Source: Phyllostachys edulis (lineage: Eukaryota; Streptophyta; Magnoliopsida; Poales; Poaceae). Taken from it: 64,000 bases of DNA. The translations under genes were made by a program, and so were the position numbers. The notes below the pieces were generated by a model. It was given only the letters and a program-made list of their open reading frames with translations, had not been told where the DNA came from and did not search any database. Shown piece by piece: positions 47,664 to 59,837 of the stretch; the first letter of the stretch is position 1, and the number at the start of each line of letters is the position of its first letter. The DNA is taken from contig CM070562.1 in NCBI GenBank assembly GCA_036346405.1, positions 103,006,999 to 103,070,998 of the forward strand. The letters are read 5' to 3'.

Positions 47664-50600
47664 AATGACTTAATACTACTAGGAGTACGTGCTCCCTGTT
47701 CATCCCCCGTAGATCTTCAGTTGCAAACACCGTTATCGTGTTGAGATGCGTGCTTTTTGGTGGGCAGCGTGAGGCCATGGTACCGGTTTTTTTTGTTATC
47801 GCAACCCAACCCGACCCAATATCCACAACGACCTCTCGGTATATCCGCCCTTCCTCATGTCACCTGCAACTGCAACCGCAACCATCCAAATTCACAATTA
47901 TTTACAAGACGCTGGCGATCGATATGTCCGCCGCCACCAATTCGAACGCCGCCTTACCGACGACGGACCGTGGAGGCAGCTTCCACACATAGATTCGTCG
48001 CTGCAGACCGAATAATGCAATCACAAGGTGAACAATTTCTATTCATACTGGTTTCACAGCAAGTTCTCTCGCCAGCACCTTCTTCTGCTAGACCCGATTG
48101 AAAATTTGCATCGTATAGGTCATACTCGGCGACAGCGGTCGACTGGGAGCACGATCTCAACTACCATTTCGGGCTTGTTGGGCTACTGGCGACGCGTTGC
48201 TCACCTCAGGTCCCGGCCGCCGGCCTCTCGCGACTCCGCCCCGTCACTGCTGCTGCCTCCGCCTCCCTCCGCCCCACAGCGAGATCGGCCGTGAGCGGTG
48301 AGGACGCCTGGTCCGGGCGCTGGGTCGCAGGAGGCGGCCAAGGATCTAAGCCCACCCGATGGAGGCGAGGAGGCCGCTAGGGGTCAGAGGAGCAGAGCGC
48401 CGGGGAGGCAACCCTATCCAGGGAGGAGAGGCGCCGGGGCGGGGCCGAGGCTGGTGGATCAGGGAGCCATGAGAGGGGCCAGAGGCAGCGCAATTGGTGG
48501 CGAGCACAGCCGGCAGCGAGGACAGTCGAGCGGCAGTGGCGGCACTATGGGACCTGAGCCGGTCGGGTGGAGGGGAAAGCCAAGGAGCAAGCTCCATGGG
48601 TGAGCAGTGGGGAGAAGAGTAGAGAAGCAAGATGGGGAAGAGAATGAATGTGCCTGGTGTGTTTCGGCTAACCTTTTCACAACTCCTTCGAATGTAATCT
48701 TGTCTTCTTGAAGAGAGAGAGGTTCTTGATCTGGTTTTGTTGGGATTTCTTTTGTGTTTTGCAGGGAGACAACTTGAGGCCAACAAGAAGGACATGAACA
48801 TCCAGGTGCACAATTTCTCCCCCTCCAATTGCTCGATCTATCCCGTAATCCTCTTTTCCTAGTGATTTTATTATGGGAATTCTTGTCAAGAAGGATTACT
48901 AGTGGGATTTAGGGCAAATTGTTAAATTAGGCGTACAAGGAGGACGAAAATATGTTGATGCCTTTTATTTTATATGAATACTGGTAGTGTATTGTCTTAG
49001 CAGTCTGTTAAATTGTAAAATTATGTTAAAATTTTATTTGCGCGCATATCCGATGATTCTGATGAGCATTTAGCTTTACTTGAACTTGGGCACTGCCTAG
49101 GCTATGCTTATGTGTGGAAGTAGATCTAGGTTTTGCTTGTTGGAATCCATGTGTTGTTAGCTGCAAGTCCTATGCGTTAAGTCCATGACTTAGCTCAACT
49201 TCAAAGCTGTTATTGGCTAGCATCGATACTCAATATGCAATTTTAGCCTATTGGGTAGTCAGTAGTCACTAGCATTAGTTTGCGATAGCTAAAAGCTTGA
49301 GTTACTGGACGATCCAGCCATCATTGAAGTTTTAATGGAATCAATGACTGCTTTAACATTCTTTTGGGTATTTCCATATGGGAAAAGAGCATCTGCTATA
49401 GGACAAAAGGGTACACTGACAAAGAACCACCCTTGATTCTGTATGTGATTTCAGTAGTAGTTTTTTTGTTTAGAAAAGGTGTATATACACAGGTAGAGAA
49501 AAGGGTATATTGTACAATGTACAACTTTCAGTCCTCTAATTTAGGATTGTAGTTTGATTGAATGCTAACATATGCATACTATACGCCAATTATCCTGATT
49601 TTATCAAGCAAGAATACTTCTTTAATATTTTAGAAATGGAAGTATACAACCTGTAAGGCTATGATAGACTTATCTGGTTCAGTATTTTGCGTTGCAATTA
49701 ATGATTACTTGTCATGTACTTCTTTTTAAGTGCATGTTTTTATTTCTGCATCCAGACGGCACCATGACTGCGAGCTGCTGGAAGCATGTTGCCTGACGAT
49801 GGGTGCTAGACCTTTTCAGGTTGGCTGTTCAGCAAACTCTCTGTATGGCTCTCTCTGTGCAGCAGCAACATCCTTCTAATGAGAAGTATGGTTGATGGTG
49901 TCTTGTATTAACTCTTGATAGTATAATTTCCAATTAGAAAAAATGTGGTATGATTACTCACAGTTTATTGATGATTCTTTTATTGCAGATCGTACCAAGG
50001 TTAAAATGTTTTTTCAACTTGTAGAAGATCTCCATTTGGTTTATCACATAGATAAAATTTTCAATCTATATGCTACCAAATTTCAAAATAATGTTAAATG
50101 GAAGTAACAGCTCAGGATTTGGGGCCCTATGGCTATGGACGACAAATGAAACCATGACAATGGAGCAAGATAGTGCTTTGAAATATTGGGAAATGAAGGA
50201 AACGCCAGTATGTATGCATCTACGTCAATTTTCGTTTGGCTATATAGATATACTCCTATCTATGTTTGATAAATGTGCCCTCCATACAGATACTTCCAAT
50301 GTCAGGTTCATTTATTAAATAGACTCACTGGCAGAGGAGCCATATGTTGCTTCAATTTCATCGGCAGACAGGAAGAAGTGGCCACCGGAATTGCTCCCTT
50401 CCACCGTTCTTCGTAATGCACCGTCGTCACTAAAATGGAGTATATATATACATCCATAGAAGAAGTGAAGTACAGACTATTTGTGTATTGTTAATTAGTC
50501 GTCACCGTGGATGGAGTATATACCTTGTTCTTCCGTAGGTTTGAAAGGAGTCTGTTTGTTTCAGCATTATTTTTATCATGTACTCAATGAAATACTCCAA

Positions 50601-51456
50601 TTTGACTATATACTACTAGCTTCTTGTATGATTGACAATGTACTTCCTTTCGAGATGATATACTATTAGCTAGTTTCTCGTACGAACAATTTTTTTTTAG
50701 AAAAGGAGCCAACACTATACTCCCTATTCAAATGATATGCTATCCTCCTTTAATTGATATACTACTTTTTTTTAATGATATACTACCTTCTTGTCTAACG
50801 AAATACTTCTTTTTGAAATGAAATACTTTTTTTTTCAAATGATATACTCCCTTTTTTTTTAAAAAATGATATACTACCTTCTTGTCTAACGAAATACTCC
50901 ATTTTCAAATGAAATGCCACCTCATTTTCTGCCGGATGCAACAAACTTAGTCCATGATGCGTTCTTTCAAGCAATTAGTTGTGCATGCTGCCGGATTAAC
51001 GAAAGTCATTAATTAAAGGATGCACTTCAAAATGGGTATCAACCCTCCTAATGGATGTATCCATTAAAGGAACCGTTTGGACTAGTACACATCTCCAAGT
51101 TGATGAACGGTGGGGAGGTATGGGAGTACATACTCCCAATATATCACTTAAACGAATACATTATACTTCTTTATCGCTTTCAGTATAGTTAAATACCAAT
51201 TATAAGATACTCCAATGTGACTTAATTGAAAAATTTTTATTGGAGCCATTTATTTTTGTTATATACCCTTTTCATATATAAAAGAAGTATATACACGGAT
51301 TTTGGTATAAAAAGTGGATTTTCATGAAACTCACTTTGGGGTATCTTATAATTATTATTGAAGTATACTCAAATTGATAAAGAGGTATCATCGTATGATT
51401 GAAGTGGTATATGAGAGATGGGAGTACGTACTCCCAGAAGTACCATACCATTTTCA

Positions 51457-51477
<21 letters not shown>
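47214..51477. other. Non-genic interior of the probable CACTA element
   Basis: A (TA)n(GA)n tract lies at 47604-47663. A GC-rich block at 48160-48610 gives overlapping frames on both strands, as does the leader region of other CACTA elements. A splice-framed stretch at 48764-48805 (RQLEANKKDMNIQ) could be another captured mini-exon, but I cannot name it. The interval 49000-51470 is AT-rich; ACTACTTTTTT and ATGATATACTA phrases recur at 50690-50900. Confidence 0.4.

Positions 51478-51534
<57 letters not shown>
51478..51534. repeat. (TA)n microsatellite left of the hairpin
   Basis: A pure TA run follows a (TC)n run at 51460-51477. Confidence 0.95.
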
Positions 51535-51537
<3 letters not shown>

Positions 51538-51602
51538 TTTGTTAATTAGCTAACTCGAGGCCCGGTCAATTCAATTAATTAGCTAGCTCGCTCCTTGGCG
51601 AT

Positions 51603-51755
51603 CATCCTAAATGTCCAGGTGAAACATAGCCTACTTCGTCGATCCTAACACACTGGAGTGTATGGTTTGCTTCATACCTTGGCATGAAGCAAATCGTACA
51701 CTCCAGTGTGTCAGGTTTGATGAAGTAGGCCGTGGTTCACTGCACATTTAGGATG
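51603..51755. ncRNA. Long stem-loop, candidate MIR-like hairpin or foldback element
   Basis: Bases 51626-51675 pair with 51684-51733 around an 8-base loop (ACCTTGGC). Of 50 paired positions about eight differ from a perfect inverted repeat, and about five of those are G-U pairs in the plus-strand transcript. A further block, CATCCTAAATGT (51603-51614), pairs perfectly with 51744-51755. Weaker pairing may extend to the (TA)n runs on both sides. Such a near-perfect stem is the form of a young plant MIRNA or a foldback transposon. Mature products cannot be read from sequence alone. Confidence 0.5.
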
Positions 51756-51813
51756 AATGGCTACAAATGATCTAGCTAGTCAATTCGAGCATCGATTAGC
51801 TAACACGAATACG

Positions 51814-51814
<1 letters not shown>

Positions 51815-51896
<82 letters not shown>
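51815..51896. repeat. (TA)n microsatellite right of the hairpin
   Basis: An 80-bp pure TA run lies between the hairpin and CACTA-type subterminal repeats. Confidence 0.95.
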
Positions 51897-51897
<1 letters not shown>

Positions 51898-52220
51898 TTG
51901 TGATTTTGTAGAGAAAAGGCTATCACAGACGATTCCAAATACCAACCGTCTGTGAAGAGGATATCACAGACGGTTCCAAATACGAACCGTCTGTGAAACA
52001 TAAGCTATCATAGATGGTTTTATATATAAACTGTCTATGATAGTTAGCTATCACAGACGGTTCTGAGTTAATAACCGTCTATGATATTGTACATCACAGA
52101 CGGTTCGAAAACCGTTCGTGATGACTTTATGTCATCACTGACTCATAAACTCAGACGGCTCACGAAACCGTCTGTGATAACCTTTTTGAACCGTCTGTGA
52201 AGACGTTTTCTGTAGTAACG
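51897..52220. repeat. CACAGACGGTT subterminal repeat field (CACTA end)
   Basis: Inverted copies of CACAGACGGTT and AACCGTCTGTGA alternate, ending in GACGTTTTCTGTAGTAACG. The left start has been lost next to the (TA)n run. It is either the right end of the element starting at 44878 or a separate short copy. Confidence 0.7.
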
Positions 52221-53686
52221 ATGATCGGCGCGTGGATAGTGGATCAGAGCCTGCGCATGCAGCACCTGCATCTGCATGGTACAGGGCAGCTAGCGCCCCG
52301 AGCTAGCTGCACCGCAATTAACTTGCATGAAGTACCCGATCGATCGATCGATCGATCGAGCCACGCAGATTCGGCTCGCCATCGCGCGCTCCCGGCCGGA
52401 TATGCTCATGCATGTCTGCCCCTAGAAGCTTAATTGCTCAAAGCGCCATGTTTAACTTGCTTGTGATAAGTTGTTTTTACACTGCATATATATATGTACA
52501 TGCAGCCCAATTAAGCTTAGCTGCACGTACGCAATGCATGCGTGCAGTACTCTATCCATCGATCGAAGGTGACTCGGCTCGCGGCGAGCAGCCGGGTAAT
52601 TAAACTAATACGCGCCCAACTCTGCCGATTCATGCCCATCTCTTCTTGTTCAAGCTGTAGCAATGTTTTTAATCTGCAACTTAGCTTTGCTAATCACCTG
52701 TTAATTCGTACCTCAAACTCTTAATATTCGACGCATTAATTAGCATGACAAAATTGAAAGTTAATACAAGTAACCAATTAATTGACAAAACAAATTGGGT
52801 TAATTGTATAAAAATTAGCCGAATTACCCACCCAATTGCACGGCTAGATTTGAAATACAACTTTGCTAGCCACACAACTATAATACCTGTGATCAAAACT
52901 ATAGTTGTGTTTGTTATACAGTAGCATCTGTTGTAATATCCATAACCGATTTTTTTTTACATATTATTGTGAGAATTTTTAGCTCTCAGTGCAAAAGGAT
53001 GTATACCTTTATTCCAACCTGTTTATATTTGTATAGAGTTTTTCCTCTCATAATATTGTGGTTGCAGATAAATAATCAATATGTAGTCTGAGTTGCATGC
53101 CCTAAACTGATCAGGTCCAATTTGCTAGTAATATATCTTACTTAGATCTGAAACATTCTGCATTTGTCACGGCTCTTAAGGAAACGGAGCCTTAGATCTG
53201 AAACATTCTGCATTTGTCACGGCTCTTAAGGAAACGGAGCAAATTGGAGTTGATTTTTTGTGTGTGTGAAAAAGCACTTTTTATGAAAAAGAAAGGAAAA
53301 GGCAAAAGGAGGAGGAGGAGGAAAACGATGCGGACTTAGGTGGGACGCGGAAAGCTGTTTCGATCTTTTTTATACGACGATGTTTTGCCATCTCAACTTT
53401 TTCTTTCTTCCCATTTTGCGCGCACTAACAAGCCCGATAGTGACCCAGGAAATCTTAGCTTTCAGTGCCAAGTGCGCAGATAAATTTTATTTCCATCTCG
53501 AATACGCATGGCATGCAATGCAACCTCCGAACAAGTGATCGGTTAATCATGTCTAACCATTTTTGGACAAACTTCACCTACCTATCCCCATCTTTCCGAC
53601 CCATTAACACAATAGTCAAATCACTATGCTCTGTTTGTTTGCAAGTACTCACACAGACACAGAAAAAGATAGGGAGATACAGTACG
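52221..53686. other. Intergenic DNA, no recognised gene
   Basis: A (GATC)n run lies at 52339-52358. Otherwise only short frames are seen, apart from the 50-bp tandem duplication listed separately. Confidence 0.5.
53141..53240 (+). repeat. Tandem duplication, two identical 50-bp copies
   Basis: Copies at 53141-53190 and 53191-53240 both begin CTTAGATCTGAAACATTCTG and end GGAAACGGAGC. No difference was seen between them. Confidence 0.95.
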
Positions 53687-55558
53687 ATTTTTTAAAAATA
53701 ATCCATTTTCAATTCGAAATTACAATAATATACCTGCGGTTATTTTTTTACAAGATTATACATCTGTTGCCGAACCGTTGGACGACTGGTTCCAGTCGCC
53801 CAACCGACAAGTGACACCAATATAGTAGCTGTGCCGTTGGGCGACAGAGATAAAGTTGGTCAATGGTCGGACGATAGGCTATGTCGCCCAACCGGTAGGC
53901 GACTGCATCCCTGTCGCCCAACGGTTCGGTGACAGGAGGTTGAAGCTGGTTTTTTATTATTTAATCCTTTTTAAAAATATTTGAAAGTTAATCTATCTCG
54001 AACTATCCATAACTTAAAAGTAGAGAATCTATGTGCGAACCATATATAAGACCATCCTTTTAACTGAGCGTAAATACATATATGGACTGAAAATCTTTTT
54101 TCTGGATTGATAACTTTTGACACTTCAGCGTATATATCCTTCACAAACAACTGCACAATATTTCCAGGCCTTATCCCAGAAGTGATACATGTTGTTAGAT
54201 GCTTTTATAACGAAGCTGGGAATAACACGGAAGAATTGAATGTGAAAAGACGATGAGATTTAATGTTACGAATTAAAATAGACTTTATAATGAAGCTGAG
54301 AATAATACGGCACATAGGGTTTGGTTACGTGCATAAAAAACAGCATTATGCACGATGCAACAAATCGAAGTACTCCTACGATACATATACACTTTTTTGG
54401 AATGGAAATAGATTCGACCTTCGACGGGGGACTAGTACATAATGACCCGTCCTACTGCGTGGACCGGAGCCATTTTTCTTTTCTTGCTAGCTCGGCGTTG
54501 AACTCCTTGCCGACCTCTTTGGCTTTGGCCGCCATTTCCCTCTTTTTCTCGCGCTCCCTCTTTGCTACACTGTAATCTACATTTGTACGGCCCTTCGCCT
54601 ATCGTGAATAACTACACTACAGCATGGTCAAGGCGTCATTCGTTCCCTCAGGTAGAGGGCACAATGAACGTGCAGTACACTATTCTGATTCAACCTGAAA
54701 ACCCAGTTATTCCATGCCAGGCATTATCCGATTCTGGCGCTAACTTGCAATCCGAAATGCTACAAATGGTGTTTCAGCCTTCTACAGAGTTATACCAATT
54801 AGCTAAGTCAATTAGTCCATACAAATAATTCATCCTCCTCATGCACTCGGCCAGAGAACCCACTACTGCTCACCAACTTTCTAATTATTCACCGAATAAT
54901 AGTCGGTCACGCATGCACCGACAAAACTACAATACTTCTCACAAACATCACTACTTCTCCCTCACGGACTACTTTTTTCTCTAACTAAAGTTTTCTATCG
55001 GTGCTACTTACATATAAATTAACAACATTCGAATTTTCTATTTTTTTCTCTAACTAAAATTTCCTATGGGTACTACTTATACTACTATTTTAACTACACA
55101 AATTATTTACTTACTACAAAGAAATACACTACAAGATTTTTTAAAAAATACCCTCTCCTCTTCTTCTTCTCCTCTCTTTTCCCTCTTTCTTTCCTCTCCT
55201 TTCCTCTCTTCTTCTTCTTCTTCTCCTCACTTTCTTTCTTTCTCTCTCTATCGCTTTGGGGGCAACTCATGACGCCCTTTATATAAGCCATCCAATACCA
55301 ACAGCTTCGGTGATCGAGGTCGTTGTCGCTATCAGTCAATGATAGATCCTATCGCCAACAGCAATGCATGCATTATGTTGCCCAACGGTTACGCTTACAT
55401 TAATATTGCCTATCTGTTCGGCGATCGACATCGCCGCTTGTCGGTGAGTGACTAGAACCAATGCCAACGATTCGGCGACATACGTATAATCTTGAAAAAA
55501 AAACCCGCAGGTATATTATTGTAATTTTGAATAAAAAATGGAATATTTTTTAAAAAAT
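53687..55558. mobile_element. Long-inverted-repeat element with GTCGCC motifs
   Basis: The arm at 53687-53781 is inverted at 55464-55558. Shared blocks include AAATTACAATAATATACCTG and CAAGATTATAC, then GCCGAA.CGTTGG. Weaker similarity extends to about 125 bp per arm. The inner parts repeat GTCGCCCAACCG and CGTTGGGCGACA. No transposase is seen in the 1.9-kb span and no target duplication was found, so class is unknown; Mutator-like or foldback are the candidates. Confidence 0.6.
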
Positions 55559-55630
55559 TTGATATAGTACTATAGTAGTAGTATAGGATGTTCTTGGATT
55601 TTTTGAAATAACACATTTAAAAAAAGAATT

Positions 55631-55841
55631 ACAGAAATAAATAATCAAAAAAGAAAATTACAAAACTAGATGACGACAGGAGTCATCGCCATTTCAATTG
55701 GCGCATGACAGTGAATTCTAATTGGCGGCAGTTCCTATCGCTAATTGAATTGGCGACAGGGTGGCGATAGAGTCCCTGTCGCCAATTGAAATGGTGACAA
55801 CTCTACTTTTGTAATTTTCTTTTTCGACTATTTATTTCTGT
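55631..55841. mobile_element. Small foldback MITE-like palindrome
   Basis: Bases 55631-55670 are inverted at 55802-55841 with about three differences (ACAGAAATAAATA, then AAAAAGAAAATTACAAAA, then TAGA). Inside, CCATTTCAATTGGCG occurs in both orientations next to GGCGACAGG. It starts 72 bp after the larger element and shares its GTCGCC-type motifs. It is non-coding. Confidence 0.65.
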
Positions 55842-56838
55842 ATTTTTTTAAAAAATGTAGGATTTTTTTTGAATAATACATTTTTATTAAGTTTTTTTAT
55901 ATATTAAGCTAGCGTATCAGACAAGTTATTTACAACATAAAAAATAGATCAGATATTTTCCAATGAAAAGCTAGTAAGTGCCCAACTTGGGTTTTAGAGA
56001 ATTGCTTCTGTTGACTCCTTTCTTAAATTGAGTTCCCTTTGCTATTTCTGATGTTAGGAACTATCGATTCTGATTCTTTTTCCTGTAAGGTTTTTTTATA
56101 ACGGTTCTGACCTAGAGTCGCACATGATTTCACGGTAAGCATATGTGCATTTGCATCATCTTTTGCTCAACCACAACATGTTTGGAAGATTAGAAGGGGA
56201 AGCCTTTTACGACGATCCTCCATCCTCGTATTCAGAGCAACCAGAGTAAGTCAAGCACCCTATTTGATCATGTTGATCCAACTATTTTAATTATTGTACT
56301 CCTTTTTTTTTTGCAAAATCTATTATGCATACATGTATGTTTGATTAAAGTTGCTAAATTTGGGGAGAATGGTAGTCGTAATCCTATTCGATTCATGAAC
56401 CCCCTTGAAATATTGATATCCTTACTGTTATAGCCATTAGGTTATGGTTTAGACAATAAATGACGTCAATTTGAGAAATTTGAGTGTGAGTATCGCACAA
56501 GTGCTTAGTCAAGCTATAGTCTTTACTCAAATTTGCTAAAAGGGATGACATGATGAACATAAGTTGGGAGATTTTAAAATGATAGTCCAGAGAGGTTTAC
56601 CTCTGTTATTTTATATAAAAATAAAAATAAAAAACTTAGTTTACGACGCAGACGAGTTATATTATTTTATGAGAAATGTCAGAGGTGTATCTCACAAGTA
56701 GATAGGGGGAGATCCTCGCCCGGGTCAATTAAGGATCGAATGCTAGCAAATCCTGTCTAAGCCTAAGCGTACAACTACATGTGTCGGTATGAGACGACAT
56801 TAGACAATTAAGTCATTGAAAACTAGCCTTGCACGTTG
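55842..56838. other. Intergenic DNA, no recognised gene
   Basis: AT-rich sequence without long frames, domains or clean repeat ends. Confidence 0.5.
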
Positions 56839-56841
56839 GTA

Positions 56842-58013
56842 CACTACTACAAAAAAGGTAACCACAGACGGTTCAAAATCATCATCACAGATGGTTTTTT
56901 GAACCGTCTGACTTTATGGGTCAGTGATACTACGAGGTCATCACAGACGGTTTTTGAACCGTATGTGAAAAAAGCTATCACAGACGGTTCTAAACAGTAA
57001 CCGTCTGTGATAGTTTTTCCTATTGCAAAAAAAAAAATCATATTTTGTGCCAAACCAACCAATTGCTGGACAGTGGTTTCCATATGCTCTTTCGATAGTT
57101 TGTAAGAAGGTAATTAAAAGATTCTCTCTCTCTCTGTCAATCAATTTCTCACTCTCTGACGAGGATGAGGTCGAGTAGAGGCGTCCATCTCGAACTGAAT
57201 CGACCTCCCTTGTCGACCATAGATGGGGGTCCTTACTGAGAACGAAATCTGACAGGATGGTGGGGATGAAATCAGAGTAAGAAGGAAACCTGTATGGGGA
57301 TTTAGGGGGGCAAAACTTCATGCTTACCTGAGGCCAAGATGGGGGGCGGCCAGATCTGGCAGCACTGGTCGAGTCGCAGCGCCCTGCTCACCGGAGGCGC
57401 TGTGAAACAATCGGTTGCGTCTCCTCGTCAAACCGCGCCGGGGAATCGAGGGCGGTCGCAGGAGCTCGGCGTGTGGGAGGGATGAGGGATAGACTGATGG
57501 AAGACAAGGCGGGGAGTGGGTATAATATATAAGGACAGTGCCAAAATATTTCGCCTCCCGCGTAGGCGTTCAAAAATTTCCACGCATCACAGACGGTTTC
57601 AAACAAAAACTGTCTGTGATGAGCTAATATCACAGACGATACATATTAAAAACCGTCTGTGATAAGTATCTCTTAATTTTACCTGACTTGAAATGGTAAA
57701 ATCAGAGTGTTAGTGATTTCAAGCCATGGTAAAATCAGAGTGGTAGTGATTTCAAGTCATGGTAAAATTGGAGTGTTGTGATTTCAATTCATGGTAAAAT
57801 CAGAGATACTTATCACAGACGGTTTTTAATACAAATCACAGACGGTTCGTATTAAGAACCGTCTGTGATATTAGCTCATCACAGACGGTTCATACCGTAT
57901 GCAGTAACAGAGACGGTCGCGTTGGTAAAACCGTCTGTGATTACCATTAACAGAGACGGTTTTGGAAAACCGTCTGTGATGAGGCATCCAGTATTAGTCT
58001 TTTTGTAGTAGTG
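56842..58013. mobile_element. Short CACTA element with exact GTA target duplication
   Basis: The element begins CACTACTACAAAAAAGG and ends CTTTTTGTAGTAGTG. GTA at 56839-56841 is repeated at 58014-58016. Inverted CACAGACGGTT/AACCGTCTGTGA repeats fill 56862-57015 and 57585-57985. It is 1172 bp and lacks transposase. The minus-strand frame 56941-57321 is built partly from the subterminal repeats and is not a gene. It belongs to the same family as the ends at 30794, 33905, 44878 and 52220. Confidence 0.93.
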
Positions 58014-58016
58014 GTA

Positions 58017-59780
58017 GGCCGTAGTAGTGCGAGCATGTGTGATTGCTCGAAGGGGCTCCCTTCACCTTGTCGTTGGGAACAAAGACTTCTAACACAACGA
58101 TGAATGCCTCACTGAGACGGGGGTGTACCCGGGTGAAGTGAGGATGTTCATTCATTGGGCTAGCGCATGGCCATGGCTAGGTGATGTATAAGCTTTGTTA
58201 CGTGCTCTAGACTGTTTACTAAAAGATTGTGAGCGATTGTATGGACGAATGCCAGATAGACTAGAAAATTCGTATACTGTGGGTAAAGTGGTACACCTCT
58301 GTAGAGTGTAAATCTATTTAAACAACCTTGTTCACGGTCATGAGCATGCTTGGTGCGGTTCATCTAGTCTAGTCTCTACTTTTGCAAAAAACATTTTTAT
58401 CAAAAAATGTTGGGATGGATATGTTGTTGTTGTTATATATGAGTGCCATGTCTATGGCTGAGAATAGGATGGTGATCGCAGCCAAGAAAGGTTGTGATTT
58501 GTTACTTATCAATTACTTACTTGTTGTTTTTTTAATCTATTTAACTGCTCTTCAAATTTTCGTTGTAAAATACTATGTATTGATTGCAAATAAAATTTGC
58601 TCAATACTGAAAACAACTTGTAGCATAGAGCCTCCTCCCTTGTTAGCCATACATATATAAAAATTGTTACACACTACAAGTCTTGTTGAGTACGCAATGT
58701 ACTCAATCTTGCTTAAATTGTTGTTCAGAGTTTGAGGATGAGTCTATGCCAGACGACGCGTTGTTTGCACCCGGTACTAGAGGGTTCAGTGACGGGTCTT
58801 GCTAGGACTTATTCTTGTCTGTTGACTGAGGGTTTGAATGGGCATACCGCTGGACTTTTGGACTTTATATATTATACTTCCGCTGGTTAACTTGTTACTT
58901 CTGATACTTGTCTTTTAATTTGGCCGGCCGACCCCTATATTGTAAACTAGGTAACCGTTTAAGCTTATGTACCATATTTTTTTTATGTTGTATGTAATTG
59001 TATATGGATGTGTATGCCAATGTTGTGGATACGAGTACTAGTCATTGATTATAGGACTAGTACACTACACACAGAAGGATTTCAGGTATTCAATATTGTT
59101 TCAATTTTCAGGTTCCTTTTCTCTGATCTCTCCCATTTTTACTATTTCACCCCCTTTCCTTCATCTTTCACGCCTGCCTGCTTTTTAGAAATCGGACTAC
59201 AGTTCGTGACAATGATATAACACAACCAAAGATCTTTAATCGGCGTACATGTACACTTCACAAATCCGGTACCCAAAATTCCCAGTTGCCTCTTTTGGTC
59301 CAACGACAAGGCCTCCAGCTTCGCCATTGGCTGCCGACGGAGAAAAAGCAGAAAACCACCATAGACTCATGCGCGCGGAATAATTCATGCCACTTGTTAG
59401 TAAGGATGCATATATCAGCATTTAGATGATGGTAGAATAGATAATGAGGAGAGAAGATGAGCTTTTTACTAGATAAAGAAGCAAGTAAGTTATTGATACC
59501 ATAACACAAGAAACAACAAAATACTTGCTTGTTACTAAAAATTTGTTTTGTGCAGTGGATCATACACACTTATAGTAATTAAATTTTTAGATACAAGCTC
59601 ACAAAACAATTTATTCATAGACTTATTTATTTTTATTAGATTAAATACAGTCTCTCCTCTCAGTACCAATAAATAAACTGTCGTAGATGTTCATACCCGC
59701 GCTAGAGAACAAACGGTACGGCAGGAAAGGATGCACCAATGCCGCTGCGGTCTACCAGCTAGGCAGTAGGCTCCACATGG
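58017..59780. other. Intergenic DNA upstream of the TPP gene
   Basis: Low-complexity AT-rich sequence. Nothing with a recognisable domain was found. Confidence 0.5.
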
Positions 59781-59783
59781 ATC

Positions 59784-59806
59784 CCACGTGGCAGGCCCCA
59801 CGTGCC
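59784..59806 (+). promoter_or_regulatory. Two ACGTG boxes upstream of the TPP gene
   Basis: CCACGTGG (59784-59791) is a palindromic G-box and CCACGTGCC follows at 59798-59806. A GGGCCCA motif lies a few bases on. These are common bZIP/bHLH and TCP-type sites and lie about 30-50 bp above the TATA-like box. Confidence 0.5.
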
Positions 59807-59829
59807 CCCGCTGGGCCCACTCCCCGAGC

Positions 59830-59837
59830 TATAAGTA
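59830..59837 (+). promoter_or_regulatory. TATA-like box of the TPP gene
   Basis: TATAAGTA lies about 160 bp before the start codon, with a C-rich leader (CCACTTCGCCTCCAGCC) starting about 30 bp downstream. Confidence 0.6.

Larger units (their letters stand above)
44878..52220. mobile_element. Probable CACTA element carrying captured gene pieces
   Basis: The left end CACTACTACAAAAGAC is followed by inverted CACAGACGGTT repeats to about 45255. The right end TTTTCTGTAGTAACG (52206-52220) is preceded by the same repeat family from 51921. If these are two ends of one element, it is 7.3 kb including a Gypsy LTR inserted at 46196-47213. The flanks gtg and atg do not match, and the right terminus differs from CACTA at two of five bases. 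Two separate short elements are therefore possible. No transposase is seen inside. Confidence 0.45.

Noticed and set aside
48298..48828. Overlapping GC-rich frames on both strands
   Set aside because: No domains, no splice logic and strong composition bias; similar blocks occur in other CACTA interiors.
51816..52001. Frame encoding an Ile-Tyr repeat
   Set aside because: It is simply the translated (TA)n microsatellite.
56941..57321. 126-codon minus-strand frame in the short CACTA element
   Set aside because: One end is translated subterminal repeat sequence and the rest matches nothing known.
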